Shown here one piece after another: positions 30,338 through 38,475 of a stretch of 52,817 nt of DNA. The first letter of the stretch is position 1; each line of letters opens with the position of its first letter. Position numbers and translations under genes: made by a program. Source of the stretch: a bacterium (lineage in GTDB: Bacteria; Actinomycetota; Acidimicrobiia; Spongiisociales; Spongiisociaceae); NCBI GenBank assembly GCA_028821575.1, contig JAPPFW010000065.1:1-52817 (forward strand). The letters run 5' to 3'. Below the pieces are notes generated by a model that was not told where the DNA came from, searched no databases, and saw only the letters and a program-made list of their open reading frames with translations.

Positions 30338-30514
30338 TCACCGCAACCAGCGCCACAGCTCTTCTCCGGCCAGGTCCTCCCCGGCGTAAGTGATGATCCC
30401 GGCGTCGGCGTGCAGCTGACCGTCGGCGCCGACGGTCACAGCCGGCGGCGGGCCATCGTCCAATACCTCAACACGTCCGTTCTCATCAATGCGGAACAGC
30501 ACGCTCACGGCCAT
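30338..30514 (-). CDS. Small acidic hypothetical protein
   Basis: A 58-aa protein starting MAVSVLFRIDENGRVEVLDD at ATG 30514, with a strong GGAGGAG about six bases upstream; the longer frame to 30652 is non-coding in character. A beta-rich N-terminus is followed by YAGEDLAGEELWRWLR. No family recognised. It lies directly upstream of the membrane protein on the same strand (67 bp gap), probably in one transcript. Confidence 0.65.
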   Translation of the reverse strand: MAVSVLFRIDENGRVEVLDDGPPPAVTVGADGQLHADAGIITYAGEDLAGEELWRWLR

Positions 30515-30738
30515 GTTTCTCTCCTCCGGATGTTGATGCCTCGTAGGATACCGAGAGGGGCTGACAGGCCACGGCCGCCGTTGTGACGGTCTCAACACAG
30601 ACGCGGTGAGTGTACGAAGTGGCCACGAGCGAGAGCCAGCGGCGGGCGACAACTCTTCCTCCCTTGACCTACACTCCCTGTTATGGACGCCCTTAGCGAC
30701 CCTCTCGCCGGGTACGACCCACTCGCTGAATACGACGC

Positions 30739-31002
30739 ATGTTGCGCCGTCACGGCGGACGCCCCGTAGGTGTCCTGCACTCAGCCGGGGTCATCCGATA
30801 CCGGGATCCCTGCAACGTCCGCGGCTGGCTCGTCTACCGTGGCCCTCGCTTCGTCGGACGTGTCTTCCCACTCGCCGTCCCGTTCCTGTGGTCGGCTGAC
30901 TACCGGGGTTCGGTCCGTGTGGCTCTTGGCCGTGACCACGCCATCCGCCGGTTGCTGCCGCTCGACGACGACGCCAGCCGGAGAGGCCTCGATCGAGGAT
31001 GA
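30739..31002 (+). CDS. Small basic hypothetical protein
   Basis: An 87-aa frame whose middle (VIRYRDPCNVRGWLVYRGPR, VFPLAVPFLWSADYRGSV) looks protein-like, with many Arg and aromatic residues. An upstream 28-codon frame from ATG 30683 overlaps its start. No ribosome binding site or family is convincing, so this is a tentative gene. Confidence 0.4.
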   Translation: MLRRHGGRPVGVLHSAGVIRYRDPCNVRGWLVYRGPRFVGRVFPLAVPFLWSADYRGSVRVALGRDHAIRRLLPLDDDASRRGLDRG

Positions 31003-31107
31003 AGTTGTGCAATCCGCCTTTGGTCGGCTGTTCTAGGTCGTGCCAGCAGTCTCCCGGCCCTTAAATTGCCCCCTAGCCCACTGCGTTAGGTTGGTTAACG
31101 ATCGCAC

Positions 31108-31152
31108 GGGGGTTTCTGGGCGGATTCCGACCCGTTTCCGGCAGAAACCCCC
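31108..31152. other. Long inverted repeat (11-bp arms)
   Basis: GGGGGTTTCTG (31108-31118) and CAGAAACCCCC (31142-31152) are perfect inverted arms with a 23-nt loop. The 31003-31303 interval has no convincing gene, so this hairpin is its main feature. It could be a bidirectional terminator or a relaxase/replication site of the element. Confidence 0.5.
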
Positions 31153-31303
31153 GGCGGGTCGGCCCAGACACAGGCACACCAAATGCGAGGGTCGCGACGG
31201 GCCGGCAACCGGCCACGAAGGCCGACGAGCCCCCGCTTCGGGTCGATCCAGCAGCGGTACCGCCGTGGTTCTCCGTTCGTGCCCGTGATTGTCTTCCGGC
31301 CGC

Positions 31304-31504
31304 TTACTGGCCGTGTCCGTCTCCCGCCCAGCGTCCGGATTCCCGACGGGGGCTGTCGGATGGGTCGCCGGAGTCGTCGCGGGCGACAGTCACCGCGAGG
31401 GCTTCCCCGCGGGCGGCTGCGTTGTCGATCATCGCTGCAGCCAGGTCCAGCGCCTCATCCGGGGGCACCCCATCGCCGACCACTAGCCGGAGTGGTGCCG
31501 CCAT
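31304..31504 (-). CDS. Small acidic hypothetical protein
   Basis: A 66-aa protein, ATG at 31504 preceded by GAAGGGAAG. Sequence: MAAPLRLVVGDGVPPDEALD, then an Ala-rich helix (LAAAMIDNAAARGEALAVTV) and a polar acidic tail. No known family. It belongs to the run of minus-strand island genes. Confidence 0.5.
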   Translation of the reverse strand: MAAPLRLVVGDGVPPDEALDLAAAMIDNAAARGEALAVTVARDDSGDPSDSPRRESGRWAGDGHGQ

Positions 31505-31559
31505 GAGCGTTTCTTCCCTTCTCCTGCGGGCGCTCCGAACCGTACCCGTCGCCCCGCCT

Positions 31560-31786
31560 TCAGAGGCCCAAGCGCAGGGTCTGGCGGGCGTCCCTGGACT
31601 CGTCGAGGGTGCTCTGCACCCAGCGGTTCACGTAGTCAAGGTCCCGGTGGTGTACGCCCGCGATCGTGTCTGTGTGCTCGTGGAGGCACGCCTCGGTCAG
31701 TTGGGTGGTGGCGTTGAGGGCGGCGGGCGGTGGCCCGTCGGTGTACCAGACGCTGATGTGACTGTCGGGATGGTGGTGTCTCCCAT
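31560..31786 (-). pseudogene. Small gene fragment, apparently frameshifted
   Basis: A protein-like frame without a start reads HHHPDSHISVWYTDGPPPAA, ATTQLTEACLHEHTDTIAGV, HHRDLDYVNRWVQSTLDESR and stops at 31560. The only nearby ATG (31786) is one frame off, so a frameshift close to the start is likely. It lies immediately after the HNH gene on the same strand. No family recognised. Confidence 0.4.
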
Positions 31787-31797
31787 ACGGCGAGAAC

Positions 31798-32573
31798 TTA
31801 CCCGCAGATGCTCGCCAGCGCCTCGAGTGCGGCGATCTCGTCGGGGTCGGCGGTGAGGCCCCAGGTGGCCTTCACCTCGATCCAGACGGCCGCGTATATG
31901 CACCGGACGTCCTCGTTGGGGGGAGCCAGTCGTCGGGGTCGGAGGCCCCTTTGGCGGTGTTGGACGCGGCGCTGACCGCTATGAGCCCTGTCGGGTCGTT
32001 TGCGAAGGCCTCCCTCTGCTCGGCGGACCACCACCGGGCGCCGGACTCCCATGCCTCGGCTAGTGGCACCAGGTGGTCGATGTGGAGGTCTGAGGGATTG
32101 GTGGTCCAGGCGTCGTCGTAGGACGACCACCACCGTCCGTCTACCACCCTGCAGACCCGCTCCGGGTGCATGACGGGTTCGATGTCGGAGTCCCGGAGTA
32201 GTACTTCCTGGCGGGTGTCGCAGCCGTCTCCGTCGAGGTCGCTCCAATGCGGGAACAGGTCACGGTCGTAGTCTCCCCAGACTTCGGGGGCCGCTTCGAG
32301 TCGTGCCGGTTCTATGAGCCGGGCGGAGGGTGGTGCCGGGTCGGGGTCGGAGGTGGTCTGGCTGGGTGGGTTCCCCTCGACGGTGGTAGTGGTCTCGGCG
32401 GGGGCGGAGCCCTCCGGCCGTGCCGATGTGGGGGCGAGGGTGATCCGCAGGTCCCCCTGTGGTGTGTCAACGACTACGGTGGCTGCCCCCTCGGGTGCTG
32501 GGGTGTCTCCGGAGCCACAGGCCGCCATGCCCACCACCAGCAGCAGCAGACAGGCCCGTAGCGACACGGTCAC
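31798..32573 (-). pseudogene. Secreted HNH endonuclease-family lipoprotein (DUF1524), one frameshift
   Basis: GTG at 32573 starts a signal peptide with lipobox (LLLLVVGMAAC), a Pro/Thr linker, then the DUF1524/GmrSD C-terminal type HNH region: DYDRDLFPHWSDLDGDGCDT, HIDHLVPLAEAWESGARWWS and GLIAVSAASNTAKGASDPDD. In a C6 run near 31920 (TGGCTCCCCCCA) the frame breaks; adding one base restores NEDVRCIYAAVWIEVKATWG and a normal C-terminus ending at 31798. Without it the frame reads on into unrelated residues. Either a homopolymer sequencing error or a recent lesion. Its start overlaps the previous gene as GTGA. Similar exported nucleases are common in actinobacteria. Confidence 0.85.
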
Positions 32574-32815
32574 CCCTCGGTGGCTGCCCCCGCCGTCGAG
32601 GCCTCCCGGCCGGCTTCGACGTGGCGGAGCATCCCCCGGGGGCTGAGATCGATGACCCGGGCGAGGTGTCGCACGGGCACGCCGAGGTCGTCGACCGCAG
32701 CCGCGGCGGCCGCCCGGAACTCGGCGGTTACTACAGCTACTTCGTGGAGGCGGTCGGCTCGGCGTGACCAGAGCGACAGCAGCTCTGAGATCGCAAGGTT
32801 CTGTGCAGGGTCCAC
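32570..32815 (-). CDS. Small helix-turn-helix protein
   Basis: An 81-aa protein from GTG 32815 (GGGAG upstream). The C-terminal VPVRHLARVIDLSPRGMLRH fits a helix-turn-helix; the N-terminus is helical. It is probably a DNA-binding regulator, but no family is certain. Its stop overlaps the start of the secreted nuclease gene (GTGA), so the two are coupled. Confidence 0.6.
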   Translation of the reverse strand: MDPAQNLAISELLSLWSRRADRLHEVAVVTAEFRAAAAAAVDDLGVPVRHLARVIDLSPRGMLRHVEAGREASTAGAATEG

Positions 32816-32916
32816 GCGTTCTCCCGTACCTGAGTTCCGTATCCCGGCCCGTACTATAAAGCGGCTCTTCCGGGACTGGTGAACACTCCCGGGCCGCGTG
32901 GTCCGGCCGCTTGGGG

Positions 32917-34182
32917 TCAGAGGGACAGACCGGCTGCTGCGGGGGTCCGGTCCTCGGCGGGGTCGAGGAGGGAGGCCGAGCCCAGGATTAGCTCGACGGG
33001 GAGCCCGGTGAGAGACGCTGCGGCCGCGGCCAACTCCATCCGTGTGTTCGGATCCGTCTCGGCTTGGATCACCCCTTTGGCGGCCTGGAGCTTGCGGCGG
33101 CGGGCGCTGGCGTTGCCTGCCCCGCGGTAGCCAGCCAGGGTGGTGGTCAACCGGGCCTCGGCCAGGGGGATGGCAGCCTGGACAGCCGCCAAGGCCTCGT
33201 CTCGGGTCAGGTCAGCGGGACGTTCGTACCGGGTCTCGGCCATGTACAGGGCTACGTCGTCGCTGTTTAGGTCGCTGTCCAGGAGGCTGGTTGCAGCCTG
33301 TTCGTCGGTGGTGACCACGACCGCACGTTCAGCGAACCGCCCCAGGGTCTGGAGATGGGCTGGTGTCAGCTTCGGGCCGCACGGCGCGACCGCTCCGGTC
33401 AGCCCAGCCCGGTGGTATGCCACTACTGACGGGCAGTCGGGTACTACCAGGGCGCTGCCCTCACGGGCGATCACAGACCGGGCCTGGCCCAGCCCGTACA
33501 GGGATCCCTCCCCGCCGATCGGAGGGGCTATCCCCCCGTCACCGTCCTCGGCGGCGAACCCCGACACCCGTTCGTGCCCGGTCGCCACCGGGTACAGGAC
33601 CCGGCCGATGTGGGTGGCGAACGGTCGGCCCCCACCATTGCGGGCGACCCTCGCCGCGACCATATCCCGGGCAGAGACGCCGAGGCTACGGAGATGTTCG
33701 GGCACCACGGAGGGGTCTTTGGGTGCCCAGCCGATCCGGAAACCGGTCACGTCGCCGCTCTGGTAGCCGTGAGCCCGACGCAGGTACGCCCGTGCTCTGG
33801 CCGCCGACGGGTCGCTCCGGAGCAGTTCGTGGCAGAACTCGGAGGTCTGCCAGCGGATCCTGTCGAGCTGCTGCGGACGGGTTCGCCGAACCGACGACGG
33901 GCCCAAGTCGATACCGGCCCGGCGGGCCAGAATGTCCACCGACTCCCGGAATCCGACTCCCTGCGACTGCTGCACGAAGTCGAGGGCGTCACCCCCGAGG
34001 CCGCAACCGAAGCAATGCCAGACCCCTTTGTCGGCGCTGACCGACAGCGACGGGGTCTTCTCGGTGTGGAACGGGCAGAGTGCTTTGGCGGCGGCGCCGG
34101 CCCCCTTGACCTCAGTGACCTCGCCAACCAGGCCCACGAGATCTGTGGCCTCTTTGACCAGCGCCGCCGCCTGCGATGCCAT
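32917..34182 (-). CDS. DnaG-type primase with degenerate TOPRIM site
   Basis: A 421-aa primase homologue carried by the island. The CHC2 zinc domain is intact (Cys36, His39, Cys57, Cys60 in CPFHTEKTPS and WHCFGCGLGGD), followed by the DnaG core helix GVGFRESVDILARRAGI. The TOPRIM domain is eroded: the usual EGYxDV strand reads EGSALVVPDCPSVV and the DxDxAG motif reads TTDEQAA. Primer synthesis may therefore be lost, leaving a DNA-binding role, unless the metal site is rebuilt differently. ATG at 34182 has GGAGGGAGG upstream. It suggests that the element once replicated, as plasmids and actinobacterial integrative elements do. Confidence 0.85.
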   Translation of the reverse strand: MASQAAALVKEATDLVGLVGEVTEVKGAGAAAKALCPFHTEKTPSLSVSADKGVWHCFGCGLGGDALDFVQQSQGVGFRESVDILARRAGIDLGPSSVRRTRPQQLDRIRWQTSEFCHELLRSDPSAARARAYLRRAHGYQSGDVTGFRIGWAPKDPSVVPEHLRSLGVSARDMVAARVARNGGGRPFATHIGRVLYPVATGHERVSGFAAEDGDGGIAPPIGGEGSLYGLGQARSVIAREGSALVVPDCPSVVAYHRAGLTGAVAPCGPKLTPAHLQTLGRFAERAVVVTTDEQAATSLLDSDLNSDDVALYMAETRYERPADLTRDEALAAVQAAIPLAEARLTTTLAGYRGAGNASARRRKLQAAKGVIQAETDPNTRMELAAAAASLTGLPVELILGSASLLDPAEDRTPAAAGLSL

Positions 34183-34228
34183 GATGCCCTCCCTCCGGGT
34201 GAAGCAATACGCAGTTTTCTAACCGGCC

Positions 34229-34278
34229 GGCGCGTACTCCCGCGTACTCCGGCGCGTACTCCGGCCCCTGACCTGGGG
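34229..34278 (+). repeat. Composite iteron block, copy 1
   Basis: Three GCGTACTCC units (two at 10-bp and one at 12-bp spacing) followed by GGCCCCTGACCTGGGG. The same arrangement occurs at 37633-37696 and, inverted, at 38675-38725; the terminal CTGACCTGGGG also occurs alone at 38036-38046. It lies just upstream of the primase start. The surrounding 34183-34470 stretch has no convincing gene. Confidence 0.75.
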
Positions 34279-34472
34279 AAACACCGCCGCCGGCGTCGGA
34301 GCCGCCTGGTTGCGCCTCCCTGACACCTTCCTCGCTACACGTCGGCCACAACGACCGCCCCTGGCACTCCCCCAGTTGCGAGCGCCGGGCCAAAGCCAGG
34401 CCGACCGGCGCAGCGAGACGAAACGTCGACGAGGGACGCTGCACGGGCCCTGCCGACGCGGCCCCTGCCGAC

Positions 34473-34619
34473 GTGGCCCGGGCGCTCCTCCGGGACTTCC
34501 TCTACCTCATCGAGCACGAGCCATGGCAGGCGAACCAGTACCCGCACATGAAGAAGGCCGCCCGGCGGGTCGGCCAGCTCCTCGGCCGTCGATGGTTCCT
34601 CGGGATTTTGGGTACTTAG
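34473..34619 (+). CDS. Possible small or remnant protein
   Basis: From GTG 34473 the frame reads a compact 48-aa helical peptide (ARALLRDFLYLIEHEPWQAN, HMKKAARRVGQLLGRRW). The same frame is open without a start for a further 150 bp upstream and shows HNDRPWHSPSCERRAKAR, reminiscent of the end of a larger protein. It may be the 3' end of a decayed gene. Tentative. Confidence 0.35.
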   Translation: MARALLRDFLYLIEHEPWQANQYPHMKKAARRVGQLLGRRWFLGILGT

Positions 34620-34676
34620 TTCAGGCTGCTTTACTAAACACATTGCCAATCAGTTAGCTAGCCGAGGGAGGTTGCT

Positions 34677-37289
34677 GTGGCGCATGAAGGTTGTCAGTCA
34701 AGGGGTAGGAGGGCTGTGGTCTGTGTCTTGACGCTTCTGGCCTTGACCGTGGGCGCGGGCGTAAGCGCCGAAACCGGCACGACGCCGGGCGCTGAGGGCA
34801 AGGATTTGGCGTACCCGCAGCTCGGCTCCGTGCTGAGTGGAGTGGCGGTAGCAGCGACGGTTACCCCCGTTGATTCGGGGAACGACTCGAGCCCTCCCCG
34901 CCAGGCGGCCACGGCCGAGCCGTTCGCGGTTCCCGCCATTGACGGGGACAGTGTGTTTGTTAGCGTCTTCCTGGACGGCACAGCTTCAAGCGGCGACAGC
35001 ACTGGTGCTGCCCGGTTCCTCCGTGCGGCCGGAATCGACTACTTCCACGCCGCGCCGGATTACCTGGAAGCGGACGTGCCGTTAAACATGCTGGGCGAGT
35101 TGTCACAGCAGCAGGGCGTATGGCGAATTCGCCAGATCGCCGAGACGCGCTCCAATCGAACCGGCGAAGTGGTCACCGAGGGAGCGGGCGCACATGGCGC
35201 GATCGGCTGGCACGCTCGGGGCATCACCGGCGAAGGCGTCAAGGTGGGCATCATCGACAGTGACTTCACCGGGATCCAGGCGCTGATGGGCAAGGAACTG
35301 CCCGGTGGTATCCCAGTGCGATGCTATACCAGTCCAGGTACCTACTCCACGGATCACGCCGACTGCGGGAACAGTTCAAGTTCACACGGAACACCGGTGG
35401 CCGAGATCGTGGCGGATGTAGCCCCGGACGCGCGCCTGTTTGTCGGTGTGGGTAAGTCATACGGCGATGTTCGCGCTTTGGTGGATTGGATGATCGGCCG
35501 CGGCGTCAAAGTGATCAACTTTTCCCTGGCGGCTCCGTGGGATGGTCCGGGAGACGGAACTTCCCCGTACCCGAACTCTCCTTTGCATATCGTCGACCAT
35601 GCCGTCAGTAACGACATCGTCTGGGTCAGCGCAGCCGGTAATGCGGCTGACGGGATGACCTGGTTCGGTTCCTTCGTGGACAAGGATAAAGACGGTAGGC
35701 ACGAGTGGGCGCCGGGAGACGAGCTTCAGTCATTTAAGGTCCATCGTGCTCCCGGAGATATATATATCGTGATCCGCTGGGATGACAATTGGAAGGGTGC
35801 CGCGAGTGACCTTGACCTGCATCTATACGATGAAAGCACCGGCACAAGGATCCCGCTTAGTGCAGATCCTCAAACTGGTAAACGAGGGCAGGTCCCGCTT
35901 GAAACCGCCAGTTATAGGATTACCCAACCTGGCAGCTACGGTCTGGCCGTCACCCTCGACCCAGGAGACGAAGCGCCCGATTGGCTGCACATCCAGGCGT
36001 TCAGAGGTTTGGATCTGGAGCATTACACTCGACACCACAGTATCGAGAACCCGGCCGAGAGTGCCAATCCGGGTATGCTTGCGGTGGGGGCGGCGCAATG
36101 GTACAACAGCGAGGAGATTGCTTCGTATAGCAGTCGAGGGCCTACCCCCGACGGCAGGCTAAAGCCGGACATCGTCGGTACGATGAACGGGACCACAGCA
36201 ACAGACGGAAGTTTCTTCAGCGGTACCAGCGCAAGCGCCCCGCATGTTGCGGGCCTGGCAGCCCTAGTACGCCAAAAGTATCCCTTGTTTAATCCGGCGG
36301 CGGCAGTAGCGTTCATCAAGTCCAAAGCTGCCGACCGAGGCGCATCGGGTCCCGATAACACGTGGGGACACGGGTTTGCATGGCTGAGTGTCGACAAGGC
36401 CAAGAACTCCACCCTTAGCATCAGCGGCGATACCGTGACCGAGGGACAGACGGCCACCGTGTCGATCTCAGCCCAGCCAGCGCCGGCCGGGCCGCTCGTA
36501 GTCTATGCCTACGTAGATGCAGGTAACGTTCCGGGAATCTCCGGCGGGATCAGACGGCTCACAATCCCCACTAGCGGAAGTCTAACATTGGAATTCCCTA
36601 CTCGTGACGACGAGACGCACAGGCTTGACGGAGAGTTTGAGGTGTGGCTCGTAAAGCGCCCACATTACACTGTACCGAGTAATAGTAAAGTGACGATTGG
36701 GGTACGCGACAACGACGCGCAGACCTTGGACATTACAGCGGTGAGCTCCCACATTACGTTAGGCCAAACAGCGCAGTTCAAGATTGTAGCGAGTCCGCCA
36801 CCTTCACAACCCACGTCGATATATGCGTTGGTAAAGCAGACAGGAGAACTGGGAGTCTCTGGCGGAGTGCGTACAGTTCTTATGCCTGATAGTGGCCAGG
36901 TGGTATTAGAGCTGCCTACGACAGCCAGTAACAGACCCGATACGAAAGGGTCTATTAAAGTCACTCTCGTACCTGTCGGGCCCTACCAAACCTTCATTAA
37001 TCAGGTAGCGTCGGTTACGGTATCAGCGTCAGGGGGAGCGCCGGACTACACCGACTACCAGACGGTCGTGGACTACCTCATCCAGGTGCGGGACAACCCC
37101 CAGAACACCGCCGTGAAGGGAAATCCCGTCCACATCCGCAAATGGAACCAGGTGCTGGCCGCCATCGGGTACGACAGCGGCGAGTCGCCGATGGCAGAGT
37201 CGGTCATCCACGCGAATGCGGCCAAGTGGCCCGACAGCCCGTTCAAGGCAGCCTCCGTGTACCTGAAGAGCCAGCAGAACCGGTCGTAA
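34677..37289 (+). CDS. Secreted subtilisin-family serine protease
   Basis: An 870-aa S8 protease. GTG at 34677 follows AGGGAGG and starts a signal peptide (VVCVLTLLALTVGAGVSA). After a pro-region, the catalytic residues are all present: Asp194 (VGIIDSD), His237 (SSHGTPVAE), the oxyanion Asn in SAAGNAAD, and Ser518 (FSGTSASAPHVAG). A PPC/jelly-roll-like insertion (residues 340-450) interrupts the catalytic domain. The C-terminal third has two beta-sandwich repeats (about 580-690 and 690-790; each contains GxSGGxRxxxxP) and a final module (VVDYLIQVRDNPQNTAVKGN) seen on actinobacterial exported proteins. Parts of 36650-36970 are more AT-rich than the flanks, consistent with transfer. Confidence 0.9.
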   Translation: MAHEGCQSRGRRAVVCVLTLLALTVGAGVSAETGTTPGAEGKDLAYPQLGSVLSGVAVAATVTPVDSGNDSSPPRQAATAEPFAVPAIDGDSVFVSVFLDGTASSGDSTGAARFLRAAGIDYFHAAPDYLEADVPLNMLGELSQQQGVWRIRQIAETRSNRTGEVVTEGAGAHGAIGWHARGITGEGVKVGIIDSDFTGIQALMGKELPGGIPVRCYTSPGTYSTDHADCGNSSSSHGTPVAEIVADVAPDARLFVGVGKSYGDVRALVDWMIGRGVKVINFSLAAPWDGPGDGTSPYPNSPLHIVDHAVSNDIVWVSAAGNAADGMTWFGSFVDKDKDGRHEWAPGDELQSFKVHRAPGDIYIVIRWDDNWKGAASDLDLHLYDESTGTRIPLSADPQTGKRGQVPLETASYRITQPGSYGLAVTLDPGDEAPDWLHIQAFRGLDLEHYTRHHSIENPAESANPGMLAVGAAQWYNSEEIASYSSRGPTPDGRLKPDIVGTMNGTTATDGSFFSGTSASAPHVAGLAALVRQKYPLFNPAAAVAFIKSKAADRGASGPDNTWGHGFAWLSVDKAKNSTLSISGDTVTEGQTATVSISAQPAPAGPLVVYAYVDAGNVPGISGGIRRLTIPTSGSLTLEFPTRDDETHRLDGEFEVWLVKRPHYTVPSNSKVTIGVRDNDAQTLDITAVSSHITLGQTAQFKIVASPPPSQPTSIYALVKQTGELGVSGGVRTVLMPDSGQVVLELPTTASNRPDTKGSIKVTLVPVGPYQTFINQVASVTVSASGGAPDYTDYQTVVDYLIQVRDNPQNTAVKGNPVHIRKWNQVLAAIGYDSGESPMAESVIHANAAKWPDSPFKAASVYLKSQQNRS

Positions 37290-37303
37290 CGTCAGCGGCG
37301 CGG

Positions 37304-37477
37304 CTACCCGGGCGCCTCGGGCTGTAGCCAGGCGTACACGGTGGCGCTGGTCACCTCGAGCGTGCGGGCTATGTCGGCGACCGTAGCGCCCGAGGCATTC
37401 GCCCGGGCAGCGGCAGCGCGGAGCCTCGCCGCGGCCGGGCCTCTGGCTGCCGAAGGATCGGCCTTCATCATCACCAT
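37304..37477 (-). CDS. Small homeodomain-like HTH protein
   Basis: A 57-aa protein (ATG 37477; the frame is open to 37528). It is nearly all helix: AAARLRAAAARANASGATVA then DIARTLEVTSATVYAWL, a clear helix-turn-helix of the Hin/transposase-resolvase type. It may be a regulator or a remnant of a recombinase DNA-binding domain. It is convergent with the protease. Confidence 0.5.
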   Translation of the reverse strand: MVMMKADPSAARGPAAARLRAAAARANASGATVADIARTLEVTSATVYAWLQPEAPG

Positions 37478-37632
37478 GCCGACCCCGACGCAGTGAGAAC
37501 CCGTTACCTCGAGGAGACCACACGACAAAGCGGGCTAGGGCGCTACAGGACGCAAACAAGCGAACTCAGATCGAGGTGTTGCGGCCGTCCAACAGCGGTG
37601 ACACAGGTCCACGCCGGAGGCCTCGGGCCGCC

Positions 37633-37696
37633 GGCGCGTACTCCCTCGCGTACTCGGGCGCGTACTCCCCCGCGTACTCCGGCCTCTGACCTGGGG
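37633..37696 (+). repeat. Composite iteron block, copy 2
   Basis: Four 12-bp units of the form (G/C)CGCGTACTCC, one with TACTCGG, followed by GGCCTCTGACCTGGGG. Same design and orientation as the block at 34229-34278. The following 37700-38240 stretch contains only compositionally biased frames and the lone CTGACCTGGGG at 38036-38046; I see no gene there. Confidence 0.75.
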
Positions 37697-38242
37697 TTTT
37701 GCCCGGCCGCTAGCGAATCCGGGAGGCCGGTCTCCGACCACCGAGCGCACGCCCCGGTGACAGAGGTACCCACAGTCGATTACCGCGGTCGCCACCCGTT
37801 CGGCAGGCCCCGACGGACCTGCCGAACGGCATCCTGCCAGCCGCTCGCCAGCTCCCGTCCATGACTCGGGTGGTAACCGGTGCCCCCCAGCCTGGCGGGC
37901 TGGGAGCTCGGGAGGGTCGCACGGGAGCACCCGGTGGCAGGGGGTCCGGGGGAGCCTGCCCCAGCCGGGTGAAGCGGGGTGTCAAGAGGTAAGCAGGCCA
38001 CCGGGTGTTCCCGTGTACGCCGGTGAAGGGGGGTTCTGACCTGGGGGTTCCGCCTCGGAACGGGGCCCGGGTTGTGCGGTGGTTCGGTGGCTGAAGGTGG
38101 CGAGGGTGGAGGTGCGGCGAGGGCGGACGTGGTGGACGGGGGGCGCTTCGGGGGACGGTGATCCAGGGGCGGGGCTGGGGGCCGGGCGGGACGTGTGCCC
38201 GGGTTCCGTGTGTGGGGGCTCTGAGATGAACGGTGGGGTGGT

Positions 38243-38405
38243 GACAGGTGTAAACGCGGGTGTTTACGGGTGTATACGGCGTGGGGTGTGGGAGCAGGTT
38301 TCAACCCGCGTTGAGGCGGGGGGTACGTTTGCATTAAAATGCGGACACGGGTAAACACCCCCCGTTTACCGCGGTGCACACCCCGGGTACTGTGGTAAAC
38401 ACCTT
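38243..38405 (+). promoter_or_regulatory. Promoter flanked by GTAAAC/GTTTAC operators
   Basis: A sigma-70-like promoter, TTGAGG (38311-38316), 18-bp spacer, TAAAAT (38335-38340), lies inside the palindrome GCATTAAAATGC (38331-38342). Upstream is GTAAAC-N6-GTTTAC (38250-38267); immediately downstream, at the expected start of transcription, is GGTAAAC-N7-GTTTACC (38350-38370), with another half-site GGTAAAC at 38394-38400. A repressor-controlled promoter reading rightward is likely. Confidence 0.65.
38379..38391 (+). other. Candidate attR (13-bp copy of the tRNA-Leu 3' end)
   Basis: CACCCCGGGTACT is identical to 17294-17306. If real, the integrated element would span about 21 kb and include integrase and primase, but the excisionase-like gene at 39154-39522 would fall outside, which argues against it. 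A chance match in GC-rich DNA cannot be excluded. Confidence 0.3.
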
Positions 38406-38475
38406 CGGTGTTGGCCTTGATAGCATCCTGATTGGTGGTACCGATCTGAGTTGGTGTTCCCGGGAGGGTGATCGT

